This document shows, one piece after another, positions 7,871 through 13,336 of a stretch of 16,206 nt of DNA. Source of the stretch: DASUBN01 sp036263155 (GTDB lineage Bacteria; Pseudomonadota; Gammaproteobacteria; Natronospirales; REEB76); NCBI GenBank assembly GCA_036263155.1, contig DATAHN010000004.1, forward strand, positions 1 through 16,206. The letters are read 5' to 3'. The translations under genes were made by a program, and so were the position numbers. Below the pieces are notes generated by a model. The model worked only from the letters and a program-made list of their open reading frames with translations. It was not told the DNA's origin and ran no database searches. Positions within the stretch are counted from its first letter, which is position 1; every line of letters begins with the position of its first letter.

Positions 7871-8620
7871 ATGGCCATCAGCTTCAATCTGAACGCTGAG
7901 CTCAGGAGCGATAAGGGGAAAGGTGCGAGCCGCCGCCTGCGTCGCCTGGGCCGCGTTCCGGGAATCCTGTACGGCGCCGGCGAAGGCCCCGTGCAGCTCA
8001 GCTTCAATCACAACGAGGTGCAGAACAGTCTCTCGCACGAGGCGTTCTACTCCCACATCCTCAAGATCAAGGTGGGGAGCGAGGAGCACCAGGCGATCAT
8101 CAAGGACCTGCAGCGGCATCCCGCCAAGCCGGTCATCATGCACGTGGACTTCCTGCGCGTTAAGGACGACATTGAGATCCGCGTGCACGTGCCGCTGCAC
8201 TTCAAGAACGAGAAGGAAGCCGTGGGCGTCAAGACCCAGGGCGGCGTGGTGTCGCACAACATGATCGAGGTGGAGATCGCGTGCTTGCCGCGCTACCTCC
8301 CCGAGTTCATCGAGGTGGACATCCTCACCCTCGAGCTCAACAAGGCGCTGCACCTGTCTGACCTCAAGCTCCCCGAGGGCGTCCGCGTCGTGCAGCTCGC
8401 TTACGGCGAGGAGCACAACCTGCCCGTGGTCTCCATCCACCATCCGCGCATCGAGGTGGAGGAAGAGCCCGTGGCTGCCGCGGCTCCGGCGGAAGGCGCA
8501 GCGGCGCCGGCCGAAGGCGCTGCCGCTCCTGCGGCGGGTGGCGAGGCGAAGGCGGGCGATGCCAAGGCTCCGGCGGCTGCCGGCGCCAAGGCTCCGGCCG
8601 CCGACAAGGGCAAGAAGTAA
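7871..8620 (+). CDS. rplY: 50S ribosomal protein L25 / general stress protein Ctc (long form)
   Basis: L25 binds 5S rRNA in the central protuberance of the large subunit. The protein has 249 residues, against 94 in E. coli, so it is the Ctc/TL5 form. The N-terminal 5S-binding domain (about 1-95) opens with LNAELRSDKGKGASRRLRR and GRVPGILYG. The TL5-type C-terminal beta domain spans about 96-195, including VDFLRV and VPLHFKNEKEAVGVK. The tail (about 197-249) is low-complexity Ala/Pro/Glu/Gly with two copies of AAPAEGA and a Lys-rich end. Start ATG is preceded by ACGGAG. Upstream, an imperfect hairpin at 7817-7839 (CCGGGTTT..AAACCGG) lies in the leader; I see no strong promoter there. It belongs to the conserved prs-rplY-pth-ychF cluster. 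Confidence 0.96.
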   Translation: MAISFNLNAELRSDKGKGASRRLRRLGRVPGILYGAGEGPVQLSFNHNEVQNSLSHEAFYSHILKIKVGSEEHQAIIKDLQRHPAKPVIMHVDFLRVKDDIEIRVHVPLHFKNEKEAVGVKTQGGVVSHNMIEVEIACLPRYLPEFIEVDILTLELNKALHLSDLKLPEGVRVVQLAYGEEHNLPVVSIHHPRIEVEEEPVAAAAPAEGAAAPAEGAAAPAAGGEAKAGDAKAPAAAGAKAPAADKGKK

Positions 8621-8630
8621 CCAGCGTGCG

Positions 8631-8654
8631 GCGGCGCCCCTGCGGGGGCGCCGC
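8631..8654 (+). terminator. GC-rich hairpin between rplY and pth, no T-run
   Basis: GCGGCGCCCC (8631-8640) pairs perfectly with GGGGCGCCGC (8645-8654) around a TGCG loop. No T-run follows, so it would not be an efficient intrinsic terminator. It is more likely an attenuating or 3'-end-protecting hairpin for rplY. It also buries the only G-rich stretch that could serve as a ribosome-binding site for an early pth start at 8657, which supports the later start. Confidence 0.4.
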
Positions 8655-8677
8655 CCATGCCTTGCATCCTGTCCTGC

Positions 8678-9310
8678 ATGGCAGTCCCCATACAGCTCGT
8701 GGTCGGCCTCGGCAATCCCGGGGCCGATTACGTTATGACCCGACACAACGCCGGATGGTGGTTCGTGGATGCGCTGGCGCGTGCCCATGGCGGCACCTTC
8801 AGCGCCGAGCGCAAGTTCAGCGGCGACGTGTGCCGGGTGAGCATCGGCGGGCATGATGTGAGGCTCCTTAAGCCCACCACGTTCATGAACCGCAGCGGCC
8901 AGGCGGTGAAGGCCCTCTCGTCCTATCTCAAGGTGCCGCCGGAAGGCATCCTGGTGGCCCATGACGACCTGGACCTGCCCTTCGGTACGGTGCGTCTCAA
9001 GAAGGGAGGCGGTTCCGGCGGCCACAACGGCCTCAAGGACATCACCGCTCACCTCGGCGAGAACTACATGCGGGCGCGCTTCGGCATCGCGCATCCAAAC
9101 GGCTCCCGCGACGTGATCGACTACGTGCTGGAGCGGGCCGGGCGCGAGGAGGAGGCTGCCATCATGGAGGCCATCGGCGCCACGGTAGAGGCCATGCCGC
9201 AGCTCCTGGACGGCCAGTTCGACAAGGTCACGCAGGCCCTGCACAGCCGCGGGGTGATCCCGCGCAACAAGCGCAACAAACCCGAGGGTGAAGGCGCCAC
9301 CGGCGCCTGA
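8678..9310 (+). CDS. pth: Peptidyl-tRNA hydrolase
   Basis: Pth cleaves the ester of prematurely released peptidyl-tRNAs and so recycles tRNA. I chose ATG 8678 (210 residues) because MAVPIQLVVGLGNPG aligns with the usual start; an ATG at 8657 would add seven odd residues. All active-site residues are visible: Asn13 in GLGNPG, catalytic His23 in TRHNAG, Asn71 in PTTFMNRSG, Asp96 in AHDDLDLP, and Asn117 in GGHNGLKDI. The C-terminus, rich in Arg, Lys and Asn and ending GEGATGA, is a little longer than in E. coli. No clear Shine-Dalgarno precedes either start. It lies between rplY and ychF, the common neighbourhood for pth. Confidence 0.96.
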   Translation: MAVPIQLVVGLGNPGADYVMTRHNAGWWFVDALARAHGGTFSAERKFSGDVCRVSIGGHDVRLLKPTTFMNRSGQAVKALSSYLKVPPEGILVAHDDLDLPFGTVRLKKGGGSGGHNGLKDITAHLGENYMRARFGIAHPNGSRDVIDYVLERAGREEEAAIMEAIGATVEAMPQLLDGQFDKVTQALHSRGVIPRNKRNKPEGEGATGA

Positions 9311-9335
9311 CCCACATCAGAGATATCAGGAAACC

Positions 9336-10427
9336 ATGGGCATCAAATGCGGCATCGTCGGCCTGCCTAACGTCGGCAAGTCGACCCTCTTCAACGCGCT
9401 CACCAAGGCCGGCATCGCGGCCGAGAATTATCCCTTCTGCACCATCGACCCCAACGTGGGCGTGGTGGCGGTACCGGATGCGCGTCTGGATGAACTCGCG
9501 GGCATCGTGAAACCGCAGAAGCTGGTGCCGGCGGCGGTGGAGTTCGTGGACATCGCGGGCCTGGTGGCCGGCGCCTCCAAGGGCGAGGGTCTCGGCAACC
9601 AGTTCCTGTCGCACATCCGCGAGACCGATGCCATCGCCCATGTGGTGCGCTGCTTCGAGAACGCCGATGTGGTGCACGTATCCGGCAAGGTGGACCCGCT
9701 CTCGGACATCGAGACCATCAACACCGAGCTCGCGCTCGCGGACCTCGAGGCCGTGAGCCGCGGGGTGGAGCGCAACGCCAAGATCGCCAAGTCCGGCGAC
9801 AAGGATGCCATCGCCAGGCAGAAGGTGCTGGAGGCCTTGAAGGCCCAACTCGACCAGGCCAAACCGGCCCGCGGCCTCAAGCTCTCCCCGGAGGAGAAGG
9901 CTATGGTGCGGGAATTCAACCTCATCACCCTGAAGCCCACCCTCTACGTGGCCAACGTGGACGAGCATGGATTCGAGAACAACCCGCTGTTGGACAAGGT
10001 GAAGGCCCTGGCCGCATCGGAGAACAGCGAGATCGTGGCGGTGTGCGCCGCCATGGAGGCGGAGATCGCCCAACTGGAGGACGCAGACAAGGCGGATTTC
10101 CTGAAGGACATGGGCCTCACGGAACCGGGCTTGAACCGCGTGATCCGCGCGGCCTACAAGCTGCTGGGGCTGGAGACCTACTTCACCGCCGGCGAGAAGG
10201 AAGTGCGGGCCTGGACCGTGCGCAAGGGCGCCACCGCTCCCCAGGCGGCGGGCGTGATCCACACGGATTTCGAGAAGGGCTTCATCCGCGCCGAGGTGGT
10301 GGCCTACAAGGACTTCATCGTCCACAAGGGGGAGGCCGGGGCCAAAGAAGCAGGCAAGTGGCGGCTGGAAGGTAAGGAATACATCGTCCATGAAGGCGAT
10401 GTCATGCACTTCAGATTCAATGTCTGA
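9336..10427 (+). CDS. ychF: Redox-regulated ribosome-binding ATPase YchF (OLA1 family)
   Basis: YchF is a P-loop NTPase of the Obg-like family that prefers ATP to GTP and binds ribosomes; it has been linked to stress responses. The ATG at 9336 follows a CAGGA ribosome-binding site and gives 363 residues, the same as E. coli. The Walker A/G1 motif GLPNVGKST is at residues 9-17, G3 is DIAGL, and the G4 position reads NVDE instead of NKxD, which is the family signature for ATP preference. The segment GNQFLSHIRETDAIAHVVRCFE is nearly invariant. The coiled-coil insert is about 125-200 and the C-terminal TGS domain, containing TYFTAGEKEVRAWTVRKG, is about 280-363. Confidence 0.97.
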   Translation: MGIKCGIVGLPNVGKSTLFNALTKAGIAAENYPFCTIDPNVGVVAVPDARLDELAGIVKPQKLVPAAVEFVDIAGLVAGASKGEGLGNQFLSHIRETDAIAHVVRCFENADVVHVSGKVDPLSDIETINTELALADLEAVSRGVERNAKIAKSGDKDAIARQKVLEALKAQLDQAKPARGLKLSPEEKAMVREFNLITLKPTLYVANVDEHGFENNPLLDKVKALAASENSEIVAVCAAMEAEIAQLEDADKADFLKDMGLTEPGLNRVIRAAYKLLGLETYFTAGEKEVRAWTVRKGATAPQAAGVIHTDFEKGFIRAEVVAYKDFIVHKGEAGAKEAGKWRLEGKEYIVHEGDVMHFRFNV

Positions 10428-10448
10428 TCCGGGGAATCCGCTTAGTCC

Positions 10449-10477
10449 TTGACTGGGAAGGGAAAAGAACCGAGAAT
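10449..10477 (+). promoter_or_regulatory. Sigma-70 promoter of tRNA-Met with GC-rich discriminator
   Basis: TTGACT at 10449-10454 (5 of 6 consensus) and GAGAAT at 10472-10477 (4 of 6) are separated by exactly 17 bp. The following bases, CTGCGGCCCCG, form a GC-rich discriminator, a known feature of promoters for stable RNA under stringent (ppGpp) control. A start near 10484-10486 would leave a leader of under 20 nt before the tRNA. It lies in the gap after ychF, so the tRNA does not depend on ychF transcription. Confidence 0.7.
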
Positions 10478-10502
10478 CTGCGGCCCCGTCGGAAGGTCAA
10501 AC

Positions 10503-10579
10503 GGCTACGTAGCTCAGCTGGTTAGAGCGCGGCACTCATAATGCTGAGGTCGGTGGTTCGAGCCCACCCGTAGCCACCA
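10503..10579 (+). tRNA. tRNA-Met (elongator type, anticodon CAU)
   Basis: The acceptor arms GGCTACG and CGTAGCC pair fully, with discriminator A and an encoded CCA. The D arm GCTC..GAGC, the anticodon stem CGGCA/TGCTG with one G-U pair, the loop CTCATAA with anticodon CAT, and the T arm GGTGG-TTCGAGC-CCACC are all standard. The 5' G-C acceptor pair and the close match to E. coli metT identify elongator rather than initiator tRNA-Met. An anticodon CAT could in principle be a lysidine-modified tRNA-Ile, but the body resembles metT. The last 18 nt also begin the downstream repeat. Confidence 0.95.
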
Positions 10580-10661
10580 TATCTCAACGAAGTAGAAATG
10601 CATGGGTTGGTCCAGTAGTTGGCACCGACCTCAGCATTATTCCCAATTGATTTGGTCGGTG
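10562..10661 (+). repeat. tRNA-linked direct repeat, copy 1
   Basis: This is 100 bp identical base for base to 10744-10843, with a 182-bp period. It begins with GCCCACCCGTAGCCACCA, the last 18 nt of tRNA-Met, so copy 1 starts inside the tRNA gene. It contains CACCGACCTCAGCATTAT (10623-10640), the perfect reverse complement of tRNA bases 10538-10555. It ends with GGTCGGTG (10654-10661), which pairs with CACCGACC (10623-10630) as an 8-bp hairpin with a 23-nt loop. Apart from these tRNA-derived pieces it is more AT-rich than the genes around it. Confidence 0.97.
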
Positions 10662-10743
10662 GTTCGTCGCTGGCCTTCGCATCCCGCTCCGGCCAGCTGC
10701 CCAGGGCAGCCATCCTGGCCGCCCGCGCGAGGCGATGCCTCGC
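10662..10743 (+). ncRNA. Structured GC-rich spacer between the two repeat copies
   Basis: The start of this 82-bp spacer continues a 13-nt match to the tRNA T arm: GGTCGGTGGTTCG at 10654-10666 equals 10548-10560. The remaining 77 nt (10667-10743) therefore sit where the tRNA has a single A, as if inserted in a T-loop. Three hairpins are visible: GCTGGCC/GGCCAGC (10669-10675 with 10691-10697), GCTGC/GCAGC (10696-10700 with 10706-10710; exclusive with part of the first), and GCGCGAGGC/GCCTCGCGC around GAT (10725-10745, running 2 nt into copy 2). The structure is seen directly. A stable RNA product released from the tRNA transcript is an inference, by analogy to rtT RNA of the E. coli tyrT operon. 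Confidence 0.4.
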
Positions 10744-10843
10744 GCCCACCCGTAGCCACCATATCTCAACGAAGTAGAAATGCATGGGTTGGTCCAGTAG
10801 TTGGCACCGACCTCAGCATTATTCCCAATTGATTTGGTCGGTG
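10744..10843 (+). repeat. tRNA-linked direct repeat, copy 2
   Basis: This copy is identical to 10562-10661 and again starts with the 18-nt tRNA-Met 3' end including CCA. Here that piece is not attached to a complete tRNA. The antisense segment is at 10805-10822 and the 8-bp hairpin arms are at 10805-10812 and 10836-10843. The identity stops abruptly at 10843; what follows (ACTTGG) does not resemble the spacer after copy 1. Confidence 0.97.
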
Positions 10844-10856
10844 ACTTGGTTAGCCA

Positions 10857-10889
10857 TAAAGAAAGGCCCCAGCACCATGAGTGCTGGGG
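10857..10889 (-). terminator. Rho-independent terminator of the leftward gene
   Basis: On the minus strand CCCCAGCAC and GTGCTGGGG form a 9-bp stem around a 5-nt loop, followed by CCTTTCTTTA. It lies 26 bp past the stop of the secreted barrel-like protein. Read rightward, the hairpin would also meet transcripts from the tRNA-Met unit, but with no T-run it should act weakly in that direction. Confidence 0.75.
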
Positions 10890-10915
10890 TCTGTGATCGA
10901 ACAGGACTGTCCGGA

Positions 10916-11506
10916 TTAATCGTCCTTGCCGAACTCGAGGCTGATGAAGAGGCCCAGGCTGCTGCCATCCAGGGTGGGGTAGCCAGGCAGGTCGCGGGGC
11001 TTGTAGCGCACGTAGGTATAGCGGGCGCCGAACATCCAGTACTGGTACTGCAGGATCACGCCCGGCGCGCCGTGGTAGCGTACGTCGTCGCCGTGGCCAT
11101 TCATGTCCAGCTGGGGATTGAAGTGGTAGGTGGCGCCGAAACCGATGTGCTGCCGGCCGGTGTTGTAGATCATCAGCGCTTCCACGGGGAAACGCTTGAA
11201 GGTGCGACTGCTCCAGAAGGAGCCGATGCTGGCGAAGGCGTAGCCGCCGGTGAGCTTGACGCTCCAGTCCGAGTCCCGCAGGTCATGCACCACGCCGAAA
11301 TCACCGTAAAACGCGTCGCCGGCGTGGATGCTCTCGCGGCCGCCCACGAAGAAATGGGCGTCCAGCAGCTTGTCGCCGCCGCGGGTCAGGCCGAAATCCA
11401 GCACGGGATGCGTCTCGCCCGTACCCCCGTCCGCCCTGGCCCAGCCCGGCGCCGCCAGGCTTGCCACCACAAGTGCGCCCATCATCAAGCGTTCAAATGC
11501 CGACAT
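10916..11506 (-). CDS. Secreted, probably outer-membrane beta-barrel protein of unknown function
   Basis: This 196-residue protein has a clear Sec signal peptide: MSAFER, a hydrophobic core, and an A-R-A cleavage site after residue 25. The mature 171 residues lack hydrophobic helices and show alternating aromatic/polar strands rich in Gly, Tyr and Phe, such as 'HIGFGATYHF', 'QYQYWMFGARYTYVRYK' and 'SSLGLFISLEF'. That pattern fits a small outer-membrane barrel of about eight strands. The last strand ends FGKDD and so lacks the usual terminal Phe, a caution for the barrel call. An AAGGGG ribosome-binding site precedes the ATG. The gene lies 69 bp downstream of the diiron protein on the same strand and may share its transcript. 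I do not recognise a named family. Confidence 0.75.
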   Translation of the reverse strand: MSAFERLMMGALVVASLAAPGWARADGGTGETHPVLDFGLTRGGDKLLDAHFFVGGRESIHAGDAFYGDFGVVHDLRDSDWSVKLTGGYAFASIGSFWSSRTFKRFPVEALMIYNTGRQHIGFGATYHFNPQLDMNGHGDDVRYHGAPGVILQYQYWMFGARYTYVRYKPRDLPGYPTLDGSSLGLFISLEFGKDD

Positions 11507-11575
11507 ATCATCCCCTTGTCACCGTGACAGCCAACGGCCAGTTTACGACGGCCTATGGATACTGGGGAAGGTGCG

Positions 11576-12487
11576 CTAGGAGAGACTCGTGTTCAGACGC
11601 CTCAGCGTGCCGCCGGCCGGGCTGTGGAGCAAGCGCCGGGATAGGAAGGTCAGGGACGACAAGACGGCCTGCTGCGTGCGCGGACTGAGGTCGAGGGGTT
11701 TCAGAGCCATCTTCATACTCATGTGGAGCGGGAAGTCCCGCTGCATGAGGCCGCGGATCCGTGCCTGGATGTCCCGGTACACCTTGCGATCGAAGCTCGC
11801 CCGTGGGTATCGCGCGAGGTAGGCATGCTTGAGCGCGATGCTGCTGTCGCCCACGTCCATCATGCGCAGCCGGCGCAGGATGGCGGCAAGGATACGCAAC
11901 CGGCCCATGCCTTCGCGTTCCCGGTAATGGAGGAAGAAGCGGTAGAAGTACTTGTAGTGCCGGACCTCGTCTTCGCGGATGAGGCCGGCGAGCAGCTCCA
12001 GCACCGGTTCCGGACTCAAGCGGTTCAGGGTGGTGTAGTAGCTGGCGGTGCCCATCTCCACCATGCAGCGGGAGACGGCTTCCAGGCAGTGCGTGGCCTC
12101 CAGCCCATCGTCTCGACACTTGGCGGAGAATTCGCTGAAGAACCTGCGGTACACGTCGTGCCAATCGAGGCCTGGCCAGACCACCTGCACGTAGCAGCGC
12201 AAGGCCCTGCCATGCTGCAGCTCTTCCGGCTGCCAGCGCTGTTCAAGCCAGGCGGTGACCTGCGGGTCCCCGTCGAAATGTCTCGTCAAGTTGCGTGCGT
12301 AGGTGTCGGTGGCGGTCTCGATGAAGGAGGCGGTCACCACGAGGTAGAAAAGGAGTTCGTCGCCTTCTATCGCTTCATGATCCACCTCGTGCCAGGGGAT
12401 GTCTTCCAGCGTCCAGCGCTGGCGTATGCCTGAAAGTGGGGTGGCCGACGCTAGGGCGGGTAGCACGTGGGTTCCTCGGTCTTCCAT
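11576..12487 (-). CDS. Ferritin-like diiron protein, similar to soluble acyl-ACP desaturases
   Basis: The 303-residue protein carries a four-helix diiron pattern: E57 (IETATDTYARN), E89-x-x-H92 (EELQHGRAL), E144 (VEMGTASYY) and E174-x-x-H177 (DEVRHYKYF). The motifs and their spacing match the six iron ligands of plant-type soluble stearoyl-ACP desaturases (E, ExxH, E, ExxH), which use O2 and reduced ferredoxin to introduce a double bond. The protein lacks signal and membrane segments and so is cytosolic. The substrate could be an acyl-ACP or something else: the rest of the sequence is divergent, and related bacterial ferritin-like proteins include oxygenases. I used ATG 12487, but its AGGAGG is 13 nt away. 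GTG at 12466 (residue 8), with GAGG 7 nt before it, is a credible alternative start. Confidence 0.8.
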   Translation of the reverse strand: MEDRGTHVLPALASATPLSGIRQRWTLEDIPWHEVDHEAIEGDELLFYLVVTASFIETATDTYARNLTRHFDGDPQVTAWLEQRWQPEELQHGRALRCYVQVVWPGLDWHDVYRRFFSEFSAKCRDDGLEATHCLEAVSRCMVEMGTASYYTTLNRLSPEPVLELLAGLIREDEVRHYKYFYRFFLHYREREGMGRLRILAAILRRLRMMDVGDSSIALKHAYLARYPRASFDRKVYRDIQARIRGLMQRDFPLHMSMKMALKPLDLSPRTQQAVLSSLTFLSRRLLHSPAGGTLRRLNTSLS

Positions 12488-12527
12488 AGCACCGCAGGAG
12501 CCTCCTCAGGCTTCCTGAAGACAAGAC

Positions 12528-12547
12528 CGCGGCGGGTCACCGCCGCG
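12528..12547 (-). terminator. Hairpin after the proline-rich protein gene
   Basis: CGCGGCGG (12528-12535) pairs perfectly with CCGCCGCG (12540-12547) around a 4-nt loop, 14 nt past the stop of the leftward gene at 12562. On the minus strand it is followed by GTCTTGTCTTC, a weak pyrimidine tract, so termination is plausible but not strong. The diiron gene starts about 40 bp beyond. Confidence 0.5.
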
Positions 12548-12561
12548 TATGTTTAGACAGA

Positions 12562-12843
12562 TCAGCCGCAGGGCGGCGGCGGCACGTCCTGCTGGGGCGG
12601 GCGCGGCTGCATCGGCTGTTCCGGCGTCATGCGCTCATCCGGGTTGCGCGGCACCACAGGGGCGGTTGCGGAGTGGGGCGTGCGCATGGAGGGCGGACGG
12701 GACGCGCTGCCCGGCGGGCAACGCGTGGACCCCGGCGGGACCATGTGCGTGCTCGAGGGCGGTGTCGGAGTGGCGGGTGCGGGGGCCGCCAAGGCGCCCG
12801 CCGAGGCCAGGCATAGGAGCAGGGAGGCGGACAGTTTTTTCAT
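12562..12843 (-). CDS. Small secreted proline-rich protein
   Basis: This 93-residue protein begins with a typical Sec signal peptide (MKKLSASLLLCLASAGALA, cleaved near residue 19-20). The mature part of about 73 residues is roughly one third proline, with Pro-Pro, Thr-Pro and Gln-Pro clusters and a PPPPCG end. It carries two cysteines (about residues 42 and 92) that could form a disulfide. No fold or family is recognisable, and it is probably disordered in the periplasm or outside the cell. The signal peptide and fitting neighbours argue for a real gene. The ribosome-binding site before the ATG is weak. Confidence 0.65.
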   Translation of the reverse strand: MKKLSASLLLCLASAGALAAPAPATPTPPSSTHMVPPGSTRCPPGSASRPPSMRTPHSATAPVVPRNPDERMTPEQPMQPRPPQQDVPPPPCG

Positions 12844-13012
12844 GACGATTCACCATTTGCATCCAGTAAGTCACTGTTCAGCATGCGTTTATCAAGTTAG
12901 TCCGCATGGGTGGAAGGTTCCGTGCGCTGTTCCACAGTTCAGACGGTAACGGCGCTACGCATCGTGTACGATGGATACAGCATGCGATCGGCGACCGTGC
13001 TGAGGGAGAACC
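12844..13012. promoter_or_regulatory. Divergent intergenic region
   Basis: These 169 bp separate the leftward proline-rich gene from the rightward DUF3185-type gene, so promoters on both strands are expected. A TACGAT at 12967-12972 is a possible rightward -10 without a convincing -35. On the minus strand TTGATA (complement of 12890-12895) is a possible -35 without a good -10. I see no repeats or operators. Confidence 0.3.
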
Positions 13013-13231
13013 ATGAAAGCGCTGAGAGTGATTGCGTTAGTGCTGGTGGCGGGCGGACTGTTGGCGCTGGTTTACGGCGGATTCGACTATCCGAAGTCGC
13101 ATGAAGCCAAACTCGGCCCCGTCGCATTCAACATGAAGACGCAGGAGCACGTGAGCGTGCCTGTGTGGGCAGGAGTGGGCGCGATAGTGGCCGGCGTGTT
13201 GCTGCTACTGGTGCCGCGGAAGAAGCGCTGA
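13013..13231 (+). CDS. Small two-helix membrane protein, DUF3185-like
   Basis: The 72-residue protein has two transmembrane helices (about residues 5-23 and 50-66). They flank a short linker with the pattern 'YGGFDYPKSHEAKLGPVAFNMKTQEHVSVPVWAG' and are followed by a basic end, RKKR. The motif 'LALVYGGF.Y....HEAKLGP' and the second 'VPVWAGVGAIVAGVLLLL' helix match the small DUF3185 membrane family as I remember it, which has no established function. The basic C-terminus suggests both ends face the cytoplasm. A strong GAGGGAG ribosome-binding site lies just before the ATG. It appears to be a single-gene unit. Confidence 0.8.
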   Translation: MKALRVIALVLVAGGLLALVYGGFDYPKSHEAKLGPVAFNMKTQEHVSVPVWAGVGAIVAGVLLLLVPRKKR

Positions 13232-13315
13232 ACATCTTCTGCACCTTATGATTAGTCTTAATGCCGATATATCTGCCGGTAAGATAATCCATTTGCTGTA
13301 AGCCGCATGCCCCGT

Positions 13316-13333
13316 TTATGGTATTTTCCATAA
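13316..13333. promoter_or_regulatory. Dyad TTATGG-N6-CCATAA upstream of the adhesin gene
   Basis: A perfect 6-bp inverted repeat with a 6-bp AT spacer (TATTTT) ends 3 bp before the ATG at 13337. It could be an operator for a dimeric regulator or a small hairpin. Its centre is 31 bp (three helical turns) from the centre of the dyad at 13348-13363. Confidence 0.35.
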
Positions 13334-13336
13334 GCG

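Noticed and set aside
7796..9244. 482-codon open frame on the - strand across rplY and pth
   Set aside because: It covers two genuine genes in antisense, shows no recognisable motif, and has a composition typical of a high-GC shadow frame.
9228..10409. 393-codon open frame on the - strand opposite ychF
   Set aside because: It is the antisense shadow of an invariant ATPase gene and has no domain or ribosome-binding support.
10562..10761. att sites of an element integrated at tRNA-Met
   Set aside because: The tRNA 3' end is duplicated as in attL/attR, but only 164 bp lies between and there is no integrase or phage gene. The identity also runs 82 bp past the tRNA, which favours tandem duplication.
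10654..10761. Second (pseudo) tRNA gene
   Set aside because: Only T-arm and acceptor 3' pieces are present. D arm, anticodon arm and 5' acceptor are missing.
10602..10832. 76-codon Arg/Pro/Trp-rich frame inside the tRNA-linked repeat
   Set aside because: The E. coli tyrT repeat was reported to contain a small protamine-like frame, so I considered this. It has no good ribosome-binding site and is made of tRNA-derived and hairpin sequence, so coding is not supported.
10562..10843. CRISPR array
   Set aside because: There are only two copies of a 100-bp repeat with tRNA-derived ends, no short regular repeat-spacer units and no cas genes.
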